IMG/VR virus record: IMGVR_UViG_3300034106_005167
Location: 1-32,966 of that record
Length of the DNA stretch: 32,966 bases
Source of the DNA: a virus
Strand: one strand, 5' to 3'
The translations under genes and the position numbers were made by a program. The notes under the pieces were generated by a model. It was not told the DNA's origin, did no database searches, and saw nothing but the letters and a program-made list of their open reading frames with translations. Positions 24,882 through 31,721 of this stretch are shown here, piece by piece. The number at the start of each line of letters is the position of its first letter. Position 1 is the first letter of the stretch.

Positions 24882-26270
24882 TTACCCGCTAATAACTACT
24901 CGGTATGCTCCAGAAGATGGTGCGGTTGCAAATCTTATTGTTGCTGTTGTAGTTGATGTATGTTCTACATCTGTCTCAACAGAAGCATACGGTGATGCAA
25001 CCTCATAGACTTGAACTAATATGTCTCTGGTACCAAGATTATGTGTAATTGTATAACTTGTTGCTGATGTTGATAAAGTTTCTGAATACTTGCGTACTAC
25101 AGAGTGGAAATTTGTTCCATCATTTGTAAGCGTCCAAGCATCGTCTGCTTCATTCCATAGAACAGACACATTTGTTGAAGTTCCACGCTCTACTTCAATA
25201 CCAGCGTTTGCTACTGGTGAACCAGTAACATTGCTATTTAATACAACTACGTTATCTTCAATTGTTACTTGCTCTGTATTTAGAGAAGTAAGTGTTCCAT
25301 TAACTGTTAGGTTTCCGCCAACTGTTAAATCGTTTGTAATTGTTACATTGTCTGGTAAACCGATTGTTACTGCTGAGTTTTCTGAACCTGAACCTGAAAC
25401 TGTAATTTCGTCAGTTGTTCCAGCAATTGTTGCTATATAGTTTCCAGTGGTCTGTGTGGCAAGGTTAACATTTTTAATTGTTACTGCGCCATCTGTAACT
25501 GTAAAGTCTTCTGTAGCAAAGGATGCAACACCTCGGTTTGTGGTAGTTGCAATTTCTGCATCAATTGTTAATGATCCTGTATTGGCATCATCATATGTTA
25601 AATCAATTCCTTCTCCAGCAACAAGTTGAGCACCAACAATATCTTGTACTCTCTCAACATTTAATACTACGTTTCCAGTTGTTACTGTAAAGTCTGTTGA
25701 ATCAAATGAAGCAACACCCTTATTCGATGAGCTCGCATCTTCTCCAGCAATTGTAATCGTATTATCTGTTACAGTGGTATTGATTCCTTCGCCTGCGGCA
25801 AATGTCAAGGTGTCTGTTAAAAGATTTACTGTATCTGCTGTTCCAGATTCTGCAGCAATTGAAAGAGTTGTTGCTACTGTTACGGTTCCTGCGGCAGTCA
25901 AACGTCCTTGAGCATCTACTGTAAATGTAGGTATTGCTGTTTGTGATCCGTATGAACCAGCAGTTACTGCTGTGTTATCTAAATCTAATGTTGTGATTCC
26001 TGTTGAATCAACATATGTTGCTGTTAGGCCTGTTCCACCAGTTACAGATGACCCAATTACATCTTGAATAACTTCCGTTGAGCCAGACATTGGCATCCAT
26101 GGACCATTTGGTGATGAGAGTCCATTGTAGTAGTACATCGTGTTGTCTGATGTATCGTAGTAAATCTGACCTGTTACAGGATTTGGAACTGGTCCAGAAT
26201 TATGATGAATTCGTGCCTTGATTAACTCATTCTGATTGAGATCAATACTTACTAAATATTTTCTTGCCAT
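24882..26270 (-). CDS. Tail fibre-like virion structural protein (462 aa)
   Basis: The N-terminus (MARKYLVSIDLNQNELIKAR) leads to GQIYYDTSDNTMYYYNG, a variant of the repeat in the 153-residue neighbour. Then come repeated fibre motifs: GVASFDSTDFTVTTGNVVLN and GVASFATEDFTVTDGAVTIK are a clear internal duplication. A VGGNLTVNGTLTSLNTEQV segment precedes AGIEVERGTSTNVSVLWNE, a motif typical of phage structural fibre proteins. The C-terminal 80 residues (SYTITHNLGTRDILVQVYE, ATIRFATAPSSGAYRVVISG) form a fibre-tip-like beta domain. AAGGGAG lies 7 nt upstream. Predicted tail or baseplate component. Confidence 0.85.
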   Translation of the reverse strand: MARKYLVSIDLNQNELIKARIHHNSGPVPNPVTGQIYYDTSDNTMYYYNGLSSPNGPWMPMSGSTEVIQDVIGSSVTGGTGLTATYVDSTGITTLDLDNTAVTAGSYGSQTAIPTFTVDAQGRLTAAGTVTVATTLSIAAESGTADTVNLLTDTLTFAAGEGINTTVTDNTITIAGEDASSSNKGVASFDSTDFTVTTGNVVLNVERVQDIVGAQLVAGEGIDLTYDDANTGSLTIDAEIATTTNRGVASFATEDFTVTDGAVTIKNVNLATQTTGNYIATIAGTTDEITVSGSGSENSAVTIGLPDNVTITNDLTVGGNLTVNGTLTSLNTEQVTIEDNVVVLNSNVTGSPVANAGIEVERGTSTNVSVLWNEADDAWTLTNDGTNFHSVVRKYSETLSTSATSYTITHNLGTRDILVQVYEVASPYASVETDVEHTSTTTATIRFATAPSSGAYRVVISG

Positions 26271-26282
26271 TTGCTAACTCCC

Positions 26283-26723
26283 TTAAGACAGGTACGCTGT
26301 CCCTGAAAATGGTTGGGCCATTGTCAGTGTAATTTTATTAATACTATTATAATCTATTCCAGTTTCTAATATGTCACCAGAACTTGCCTTGATGGTCACG
26401 TTTGGGTTATATCCCATATTATGATTTATTTCTAAGGAATATGTTCCATTTACTGGACCTGTTACCTGAGAAAGCTCCCAAGGATAGGTCATTGTCATTG
26501 TGCTTAGTAAATAGTTTGTAGCGCCAGCCCAAGTTAGATCTGATAGCTTTGGTCCATAGAATCTAGTTGTGAGCTTGTCATAATAAAAGTCTCCTTCTAA
26601 ACCAAGGTTTGCGGAAGGAACTCCATTACCGTTTAATATAGACTTTCCTCTTGGGCCTTGTGGTCCAGGAGTAGAAACGATTACATCATTTCTTATTTCC
26701 GTTACTATTACTGTTTCAGACAT
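26283..26723 (-). CDS. Virion protein with short collagen-like segment
   Basis: 146 residues. An N-terminal beta strand (ETVIVTEIRNDVIVSTPG) is followed by the collagen-like triplets GPQGPRGKS at about residues 20-28. Next are GLEGDFYYDKLTTRFYGP and a C-terminal domain (LEINHNMGYNPNVTIKASSG ... FSGTAYLS). That domain resembles the C-terminal tip of the 462-residue neighbour (NLGTRDILVQVYE...). Short collagen-like stretches are common in phage fibres and help trimerisation. The start overlaps the previous stop as TAATG. Predicted minor fibre or baseplate protein. Confidence 0.8.
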   Translation of the reverse strand: MSETVIVTEIRNDVIVSTPGPQGPRGKSILNGNGVPSANLGLEGDFYYDKLTTRFYGPKLSDLTWAGATNYLLSTMTMTYPWELSQVTGPVNGTYSLEINHNMGYNPNVTIKASSGDILETGIDYNSINKITLTMAQPFSGTAYLS

Positions 26724-27070
26724 TAAATTGTCACCGATCTACTTAGAGTTAAAAATCCCTCTACGATTTTAATTTTATTTGCGTTTGAATCAGTCAACAT
26801 AATATCATATGAAGACTTTGGGTAGAACAGTTTATTTGTTTGAGTAGGAGTCATCTTCATGGTTAATTTACCATTAGGACCGTCTATAGTTATACCACCA
26901 GCTGGCGAAGTTAAAGTAAATGCAAGTTTAGTTCCGCCTTTTGTATCACGGACCTGCATTTTTGCGGTAGACCCAGTTAAGTTAATGGGTAAACCGTTAT
27001 TGTCTTTATATTCAACAATAAATGTAAAAGTGGCATTTTGATCCACTTCGAAATTTTTTTGTCCTGCCAT
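26723..27070 (-). CDS. Small virion (baseplate/tail-like) beta-sandwich protein
   Basis: 115 residues, first gene after the hairpin terminator. The sequence FEVDQNATFTFIVEYKDNNG, LPINLTGSTAKMQVRD, LTSPAGGITIDGPNG and QTNKLFYPKSSYDIMLTD follows a pattern widespread in phages, often annotated as BppU-like or Ig-like baseplate proteins. It is probably an all-beta scaffold joining fibres to the tail. The SD is AGGAG 9 nt before the ATG. That SD lies inside a small hairpin (27081-27092), so its translation may be structure-sensitive. The stop overlaps the next start. Confidence 0.8.
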   Translation of the reverse strand: MAGQKNFEVDQNATFTFIVEYKDNNGLPINLTGSTAKMQVRDTKGGTKLAFTLTSPAGGITIDGPNGKLTMKMTPTQTNKLFYPKSSYDIMLTDSNANKIKIVEGFLTLSRSVTI

Positions 27071-27080
27071 ATACTAGTAC

Positions 27081-27092
27081 TCCTAAATAGGA
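27081..27092 (-). promoter_or_regulatory. Small hairpin masking the SD of the first structural gene
   Basis: TCCTA and TAGGA are perfect arms around two bases; on the mRNA the second arm contains the AGGAG SD of the 115-residue gene. It directly follows the terminator hairpin's T-run. With only 2 loop bases one pair must open, so stability is modest. Confidence 0.35.
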
Positions 27093-27121
27093 AAACTCCT
27101 ATGCTTATTTTAGCATAGGAG
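27092..27121 (-). terminator. Intrinsic terminator/attenuator between holin and structural genes
   Basis: CTCCTATGCT and AGCATAGGAG are perfect 10-bp arms (27096-27105 and 27112-27121) around a 6-base loop. On the minus strand the stem is followed by TTTT then CCTATTT. It sits 29 nt past the holin stop and 22 nt before the next ATG. The downstream fibre operon has no room for a full promoter after it, so partial read-through seems necessary. Confidence 0.75.
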
Positions 27122-27149
27122 CAGTCCTAATCTGTTGTTATGTTTTTCT

Positions 27150-27377
27150 TTACTTTGGTGCCTTAAAGCCGAAGTCTTGATTGCTTGGGCTTAGGGCCTT
27201 CAAAATAACTGGCGCAACTGCTGCAACTCCACCCAGTAGAAGGTCCTTTGGATTTGTGTTTCCAGTCATATACAAAGCAATGGCTGCCGAAAGGAATGCA
27301 CGAGCATACGTTCCGAGAGCTGCAAGGATTTGTTCTGTCATTGTTATTACTCCATCATTATTAAGATCTTTTTTCAT
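27150..27377 (-). CDS. Holin-like membrane protein with N-terminal EF-hand-type loop
   Basis: 75 residues from the ATG at 27377 (MKKDLNNDG), which has GGAGG 5 nt upstream. An in-frame ATG four codons earlier overlaps that SD and is less likely. Residues 4-15 (DLNNDGVITMTE) match the EF-hand calcium loop D-x-N-x-D-G-x-I-x-x-x-E exactly. Two membrane-compatible stretches follow (ARAFLSAAIALYMTG and LLLGGVAAVAPVILKAL), then a polar tail (NQDFGFKAPK). The TYARAFL.A.IALYM.G.T.PK.LL pattern is typical of actinophage holins, which permeabilise the inner membrane at lysis. The lysozyme-like gene is about 3.2 kb away on the other strand. Confidence 0.78.
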   Translation of the reverse strand: MKKDLNNDGVITMTEQILAALGTYARAFLSAAIALYMTGNTNPKDLLLGGVAAVAPVILKALSPSNQDFGFKAPK

Positions 27378-27391
27378 TAGATCCTCCATCT

Positions 27392-27428
27392 TGGGCGGTG
27401 TGCCCAGGAATTTTGGGTTTTACCCCAA
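27392..27428 (-). promoter_or_regulatory. Two hairpins in the holin mRNA leader
   Basis: TGGGC/GCCCA arms at 27392-27396 and 27402-27406, and TTGGG/CCCAA arms at 27413-27417 and 27424-27428. Both lie between the predicted promoter and the SD and could tune holin translation. Neither is followed by a T-run, so they are not good terminators for the reductase gene. Confidence 0.35.
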
Positions 27429-27435
27429 TTCTATT

Positions 27436-27464
27436 ATTGTACTACTATTATGCAGAAATGTCTA
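27436..27464 (-). promoter_or_regulatory. Holin promoter inside the reductase 3' end
   Basis: On the minus strand TAGACA (27459-27464), exactly 17 nt, then TACAAT (27436-27441): five of six matches to each consensus hexamer. The predicted start near 27429 gives a leader of about 50 nt before the holin ATG. Confidence 0.55.
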
Positions 27465-29382
27465 CAAGCTCGCAATTTCCATCTGAGCTACAGGCTAAAG
27501 TAGCATTTGTAGAAGTTCCATCTTCTGTCTCATAAAAAGATAAATCTTCCCAACGAATATTGCTTGGCATCTTTGCAACAAGAGCATCATATTCTTCTTT
27601 GCTTACTTCTTGATAAGGAGCCTGCTTATATGTGTGATCTGAGTGTGGAAGGAATGAAATACCAGAGACTTCATCAAAATGCTTGTATACCCAAGCTCCG
27701 ACTTCCATCCACTCATCTTCTTTTACAGATACTGTAATTGATGGCTTATGTTCACACCATGCACGTTGATAAACTAACCAAATATTAAGATGTTCAATAG
27801 CAGTTAAATCATTTCTTACAATAGCACCGTCTGGTGCTTTTACTGGAAATGAAAATACGTATGTGTCTGCTGGCTTCATGACATCATCTTCTACTGGAAT
27901 TCCAACTTCCTTCAAAAATGTAGAGATTGGATCTCCCTTTGAACCACGAACTGTACGAATGTAATATGGTGAATGCCATGCATGCATTCCTGAAGATACC
28001 CCGACCAATTGAGACACTGTTCCAGAAGGTTTAACGCAAGTAATTGCGGCAGACTCAGGAATCCCAATTTTCCCAGCCTCTTCTTTATTTGTTGCTCTTG
28101 CTGATTCTCTAAGACTCATTAAAAATGCTTCTAGAGATACAAGGTCATCCTTGCCTGACATAAACTTATGCCCAAATTGTCCAGTTAAAGAAACTCCCAA
28201 TAGTCGTTCCTCTTCTGTGTTGTCTTTCCAAATCTTACGAAGATATTTAAAATCAGTTAGAGTTGCTTGCCATGTTCCAAGAATAGTTGCTAGTTCGACT
28301 TTTCTTTCAATATCCTTTTTTGTATCCTTTTCACGTAATACGACTTCTGAAAGATTACAAAACTGATAAGGACGTAAAATGATTTCTGAACATGGGTTCG
28401 TTCCATAATGTACTTCAGGGTCTCTGCGACCATACTTAGCTGCTTGCTTCTGCGCTGCTGCGACATTATAGATTCCACGTTCACCAGACTTTGAGTCATA
28501 AAGTGATTTCCACTCTGCAATAAATTGCTCCATCTCTGGTTTGCGTGAATACGCAACAGAGTTATTTGAAAGTGCACGTTGTGTATTATTCTCCCACCAG
28601 TTACCAGATTTTGCTGATGCCATTTCAATATCGTTAATGTTTGAAAGAGAAATCATAGCAGATCTGCGAACTCCACCTACAACAACTACTTCGCCAATCT
28701 TACACATAATATCATGTGCTTCGATAGGCTTTAGCTGACGACCAGCTGCATTTTTAAACTTTGCAATAGTAAAATCAAAAAGATTAATCAATGGCTGTGG
28801 ACCAGATGAGCGACCACCCATTGTCTTGAGTCTTGCGCCTGCGGGACGAACCTTTGAAACATCAACTGCAGGAATTTGTCCTGACCAAAGTAGAGCTAAT
28901 AGCTCACGGTATGCTTTTGCCCAGCCTTGCTTGGAATCTTCTACTGTAATAATTGTTGTTGACTTCTCAAATGATTCTGGAACGGCAGGAAGCTTGTTGA
29001 CATACTTGTATTCAACAGAAAACCCTACTCCAGTTCCGCACATAAGAATATACATTGTCTCATCAAATGAACGTGGTGAATCTACTGGGACAAATGAACA
29101 GTTATATCCAGCCACATTATCACGCTCTAATGCTGCACCTGCTGTCATCACAGAACGCATTGATGGCATTACATTTCGATTAAACACTGCGTCCTTTAAC
29201 TCTTTAAGAAGTTTATCGGACGGCTTATAGTTATGATTTTTATCTAGGTGCAATAGCATAAAGTCAAAATACCTATCAACAGTTTCACCCCAAGTTTCTC
29301 TACGGTTATCTTCAGAGATCCATCTTGCATATCGTGACAATGCAATAAAGTTTTCATATGGGTTTTCAATAGTTCTTGACAT
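27448..29382 (-). CDS. nrdJ: Adenosylcobalamin-dependent (class II) ribonucleoside-triphosphate reductase
   Basis: 644 residues, the monomeric class II type related to Lactobacillus RTPR (739 aa). It reduces ribonucleotides to deoxyribonucleotides using coenzyme B12, without oxygen or a separate small subunit. Visible active-site features are Cys95 (AGYNCSFV), and the NPCSEIILRPYQFC block with the thiyl Cys331, Glu333 and Cys342, the same 11-residue spacing as C408/C419 of the reference enzyme. Further features are CVKPSGTVSQLVG, and a C-terminal Cys631/Cys637 pair (ACSSDGNC) for re-reduction. It is shorter mainly between the first cysteine region and the GGVRRSA motif. An AAGGTG SD lies 10 nt upstream. 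It would supply dNTPs for phage replication, using host or environmental cobalamin. Confidence 0.97.
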   Translation of the reverse strand: MSRTIENPYENFIALSRYARWISEDNRRETWGETVDRYFDFMLLHLDKNHNYKPSDKLLKELKDAVFNRNVMPSMRSVMTAGAALERDNVAGYNCSFVPVDSPRSFDETMYILMCGTGVGFSVEYKYVNKLPAVPESFEKSTTIITVEDSKQGWAKAYRELLALLWSGQIPAVDVSKVRPAGARLKTMGGRSSGPQPLINLFDFTIAKFKNAAGRQLKPIEAHDIMCKIGEVVVVGGVRRSAMISLSNINDIEMASAKSGNWWENNTQRALSNNSVAYSRKPEMEQFIAEWKSLYDSKSGERGIYNVAAAQKQAAKYGRRDPEVHYGTNPCSEIILRPYQFCNLSEVVLREKDTKKDIERKVELATILGTWQATLTDFKYLRKIWKDNTEEERLLGVSLTGQFGHKFMSGKDDLVSLEAFLMSLRESARATNKEEAGKIGIPESAAITCVKPSGTVSQLVGVSSGMHAWHSPYYIRTVRGSKGDPISTFLKEVGIPVEDDVMKPADTYVFSFPVKAPDGAIVRNDLTAIEHLNIWLVYQRAWCEHKPSITVSVKEDEWMEVGAWVYKHFDEVSGISFLPHSDHTYKQAPYQEVSKEEYDALVAKMPSNIRWEDLSFYETEDGTSTNATLACSSDGNCELVDISA

Positions 29383-29474
29383 TTTTTAGTGACACCTTTT
29401 CTTCCGCCTTACGGATTAATTTAAAATTTGAATGAGATCTAAGTGTACCAAAAAATCTTTAGCGGGGGAAGGGG
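29383..29474 (-). other. Gap between glycosyltransferase and reductase
   Basis: A 92-nt A+T-rich gap. It contains a C-run (CCCCTTCCCCCGC) just after the glycosyltransferase stop, a GATTTTTTGG stretch, and the AAGGTG SD of the reductase. I see no convincing promoter, terminator or cobalamin-riboswitch core. Confidence 0.4.
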
Positions 29475-30470
29475 TTATTTAAATTTTTTAAAAATATGGT
29501 CGAAGGCTTTATTGGTCAACTGCAACCAATTATACTCTTCGTGTACCCTAGATGCCTGTGCAAAGTAATATCCTGAGTATGCGTTATAATTCATAGACAC
29601 ATCTCTCATAAGCTCAAGTAGGTGTTTATAGTTTGGTTCAAAAACTTTTCCTTCATGTGGGAATGGCCATGGAGAATCAATTACTTCCGATCTTAATTTG
29701 AGAGGACCTAAGTAATCTTTATAATGTGCCCAATCATAAGTTGATATAACTGGCATTCCAGTTGCAAGGGCTTGTAGTGGAATAAATCCAAAACCCTCTC
29801 CGTATGTTGGATAAATTAAAACATCATGGTCGTGATAGAGGTTTACCATTTGCTCATCTGATATAGGATCTGTTATTACTTTAATATTACTATACAAATT
29901 ATCTGGTAGCCCGATTATATTCTTTTCTATATAGTTATTATATATACGTGTTGTATTATGAGTATGCGCTTTAATAGTTAAAGAGTAAAAGGGATCATTT
30001 CCAAAAAGATGAACGAATGCATCAACTACCATCTGCCCAGCTTTTCTAGGTGCTGGTTCTCCAACATGCAAAAACTTTAATGGTCTTCCATGTCTGAGTT
30101 GTCTGCGCTTTGGTGACCATATAGGATCTATTCCATGTGGAAACACTCTTACATCAGAGTAACCGTTTTTTTCAAAAACTTCTTTACACCAATCTGAAGT
30201 TGTCCATATCTCATCTACTGCATCTAAGTATTCTTTCCAGTCTGCTGGGATTGTTGTTGATTCCCATGGAGTATAACCAATCTGATATTGGTTTCTATGT
30301 AACTTAAAGTTTGTTGGTTGAGAAAAATTTAATTGTACTGGAGCCTTAGCGTCTTGAAATGGAACTATATTTCCTAAGCTAGTCAACGACTCTACTATTT
30401 TTAATCCAGCATGACCGTACCCATTTGCCGTTCGTAAATTAACTTTAGGCGTAGAAAAGGATATATTCAT
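29475..30470 (-). CDS. Glycosyltransferase, GT4-like (GT-B fold)
   Basis: 331 residues. The N-terminal Rossmann-like half includes GYGHAGLKIVESL and GYTPWESTTIPADW ... EIWTTSDWCKEVFEKNGY. After the VFPHGID.IW junction, the C-terminal half has LKFLHVGEPAPRKAGQMVVD, DEQMVNLYHDHDVLIYPTYG and the nucleotide-sugar motif EGFGFIPLQALATG. The usual E-x7-E reads Glu225-x7-Gln233, a substitution I recall from other phage enzymes of this type. It probably transfers a sugar from a nucleotide donor to phage DNA, virion protein or a host surface glycan; the substrate cannot be read from sequence. No signal or membrane segment. It is divergent from the lysozyme gene, and its own SD is weak. Confidence 0.9.
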   Translation of the reverse strand: MNISFSTPKVNLRTANGYGHAGLKIVESLTSLGNIVPFQDAKAPVQLNFSQPTNFKLHRNQYQIGYTPWESTTIPADWKEYLDAVDEIWTTSDWCKEVFEKNGYSDVRVFPHGIDPIWSPKRRQLRHGRPLKFLHVGEPAPRKAGQMVVDAFVHLFGNDPFYSLTIKAHTHNTTRIYNNYIEKNIIGLPDNLYSNIKVITDPISDEQMVNLYHDHDVLIYPTYGEGFGFIPLQALATGMPVISTYDWAHYKDYLGPLKLRSEVIDSPWPFPHEGKVFEPNYKHLLELMRDVSMNYNAYSGYYFAQASRVHEEYNWLQLTNKAFDHIFKKFK

Positions 30471-30491
30471 CTTATCTTTCTTAGTTGACTA

Positions 30492-30512
30492 ACTTGACAC
30501 CTACTGTCAAGT
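30492..30512. promoter_or_regulatory. Palindrome at the divergent glycosyltransferase/lysozyme promoter
   Basis: ACTTGACA (30492-30499) and TGTCAAGT (30505-30512) are perfect 8-bp arms around 5 bases. Each arm contains a consensus TTGACA -35 hexamer, one facing each way. This is the layout of an operator that controls both genes, or of a paired -35 region. Confidence 0.55.
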
Positions 30513-30523
30513 AATGTTACTAT
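30494..30523 (+). promoter_or_regulatory. Promoter of the lysis operon
   Basis: Perfect TTGACA (30494-30499), 18 nt, then TACTAT (30518-30523) preceded by TGT (extended -10). Alternative TATTAT and TATAGT boxes overlap just downstream. The predicted start is near 30530, about 27 nt before the lysozyme ATG. Confidence 0.6.
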
Positions 30524-30556
30524 TATAGTTCGTTATCTCTAAAGGAGGAAATGCCA

Positions 30557-31108
30557 ATGGAGAATATAAAACAACAGTTAAGCGATGTTGTGCATAATAT
30601 GGTTACGATAGTAATGATAACATTATTTTTGTTTCCTGTACAGCCAGCAAATGCTTTAACAGTAAAACCTTTAGTGAAAACTGAAGCCCAATTAAAGCAA
30701 GAAGTCTTAGATAGTTTTAGTAAAGAGATTTACAAGCCATCTGAGATGCTTACAGACAAAGAGCTAAAACTATTGCTTGAGACTGTAGGATTCGAAGGAT
30801 TAGGCCTTAAAAAAGCCTGGTCAATAGCAAAGCGTGAATCTAACGGAAGACCGCTTGCATATAACGGGAATAAGCAAACTGGAGACAGTTCGTATGGAAT
30901 TTTTCAAATTAACATGATCGGGAATCTCGGTCCTGCAAGACTAGAAAAATTCAATCTAAAGAGTAACAAAGAGTTATTCGACCCAGTAACAAACGCAGAG
31001 ATAACGTACTACATGACTAATGGCGGTAAAAATTGGTCAGCCTGGAAAGGTTTAACCCCAAGGGCAAAGGAATGGCTTTTGCAATTCCCCACTGACACAG
31101 CGAAGTAG
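30557..31108 (+). CDS. Secreted lysozyme/transglycosylase-like muralytic enzyme (probable endolysin)
   Basis: 183 residues from the ATG at 30557, which has AAAGGAGG with an 8-nt spacing. The in-frame ATG at 30551 is only 2 nt from the SD. Residues 15-33 form a signal peptide (MVTIVMITLFLF ... ANA). A charged linker follows, then a lysozyme-like fold: AWSIAKRESNGRPLAYN with Glu94 as probable catalytic acid, GDSSYGIFQINM, and DPVTNAEITYYMTNGGKNW then SAWKG. It is expected to cleave the glycan strand of peptidoglycan. The signal peptide means the enzyme could be exported by Sec rather than wait for holin pores. It heads a plus-strand operon with three tiny ORFs. A virion-associated role is less likely. 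Confidence 0.85.
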   Translation: MENIKQQLSDVVHNMVTIVMITLFLFPVQPANALTVKPLVKTEAQLKQEVLDSFSKEIYKPSEMLTDKELKLLLETVGFEGLGLKKAWSIAKRESNGRPLAYNGNKQTGDSSYGIFQINMIGNLGPARLEKFNLKSNKELFDPVTNAEITYYMTNGGKNWSAWKGLTPRAKEWLLQFPTDTAK

Positions 31109-31113
31109 GAATA

Positions 31114-31329
31114 ATGAAGATACAGTATGTATCTAGATATATAGCCCTTTCAGAGGAAGGTCTTGTTCCAAGGTTACAATGCCCTATGGATCAAGGCCTT
31201 CTTCTCTGTAATCAGGACAATTTGGACATGCTATATCTATACTGTCTATCCTGTGAATATAAAAATTTTATGGGTAGCCAGTTTTACGACCAGATTGTAA
31301 CATCGGTAAAGAAAGTAGAATCTATATGA
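31114..31329 (+). CDS. Small protein (71 aa) with four-cysteine zinc-ribbon-like pattern
   Basis: The ORF begins 5 nt after the lysozyme stop with an AGGA SD overlapping that stop. The core LQCPMDQGLLLCNQ ... LYCLSCEYKNFMG has Cys pairs spaced C-x8-C and C-x2-C, suggesting a small zinc ribbon. Similar short cysteine proteins occur in actinophages without known function. Its TGA overlaps the next ATG (ATGA), so the following 50-residue ORF is coupled. Possible roles are nucleic-acid binding or regulation; unproven. Confidence 0.75.
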   Translation: MKIQYVSRYIALSEEGLVPRLQCPMDQGLLLCNQDNLDMLYLYCLSCEYKNFMGSQFYDQIVTSVKKVESI

Positions 31330-31478
31330 ACACAAATTGCAAAAACGGTAGCTGCTCATGCGAACAGGAAAATAACTTTTTCCACGTAAAAATTTTGCGG
31401 GATGGGCAGCCAATGATTGAAACAGACGCCATGGGGCGGGAAAAATTTTGGGAAGACCTAGGAAGAGAAAATGACTGA
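31326..31478 (+). CDS. Tiny cysteine-cluster protein (50 aa)
   Basis: ATGA overlap with the previous gene and an 8-nt overlap with the next one. The N-terminus TNCKNGSCSCEQ carries three cysteines (C-x4-C-x-C), followed by FFHVKILRDGQPMIETDAMG and a charged end. Tight overlaps on both sides argue for a real gene although it is short. Function unknown; a metal-binding site is possible. Confidence 0.62.
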   Translation: MNTNCKNGSCSCEQENNFFHVKILRDGQPMIETDAMGREKFWEDLGREND

Positions 31479-31680
31479 AGAAAACTTTGAGCCAGTACCA
31501 CTAGATCAAAATTTACCTATGGTAAATTATATTATGCTACACAGGATTTATGACCTATTGACGCTAATTGCGACAAAGATGGTCGGACCAGAAGATGTGT
31601 CTAAAATGGTTTCATACCATGACCAAGGATTCCTTCTGGGGCCTCAGCCATCATATACCCCATCGCCAGAAGAAGAATAA
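31471..31680 (+). CDS. Small acidic protein (69 aa), function unknown
   Basis: Starts MTEENFEPVPLDQNLPM with AGGAAGAG upstream. A helical, partly hydrophobic centre (NYIMLHRIYDLLTLIATKMV) is followed by a flexible Pro/Glu-rich tail. The centre is amphipathic rather than a clear membrane helix. It is the last ORF of the lysis operon, ending just before a new promoter. It could be a lysis accessory, but nothing in the sequence shows this. Confidence 0.7.
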   Translation: MTEENFEPVPLDQNLPMVNYIMLHRIYDLLTLIATKMVGPEDVSKMVSYHDQGFLLGPQPSYTPSPEEE

Positions 31681-31686
31681 AAGTTC

Positions 31687-31715
31687 TTGACTTTGAATGA
31701 TAGTTATCTTACAAT
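31687..31715 (+). promoter_or_regulatory. Near-consensus promoter of a candidate small RNA
   Basis: TTGACT (31687-31692), exactly 17 nt, then TACAAT (31710-31715): five of six matches in each hexamer. The predicted start is about 31722. No ORF with an SD follows before the terminator at 31777-31814. Confidence 0.65.
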
Positions 31716-31721
31716 TAAGTA

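Noticed and set aside
27378-27389. First ATG of the holin-like gene
   Set aside because: It overlaps the GGAGG that serves the ATG at 27377.
29383-29474. Cobalamin riboswitch upstream of the B12-dependent reductase
   Set aside because: The gap is only 92 nt and no B12-box-like core is visible.
30551-30556. First ATG of the lysozyme gene
   Set aside because: It is only 2 nt from GGAGG; the ATG at 30557 has normal spacing.
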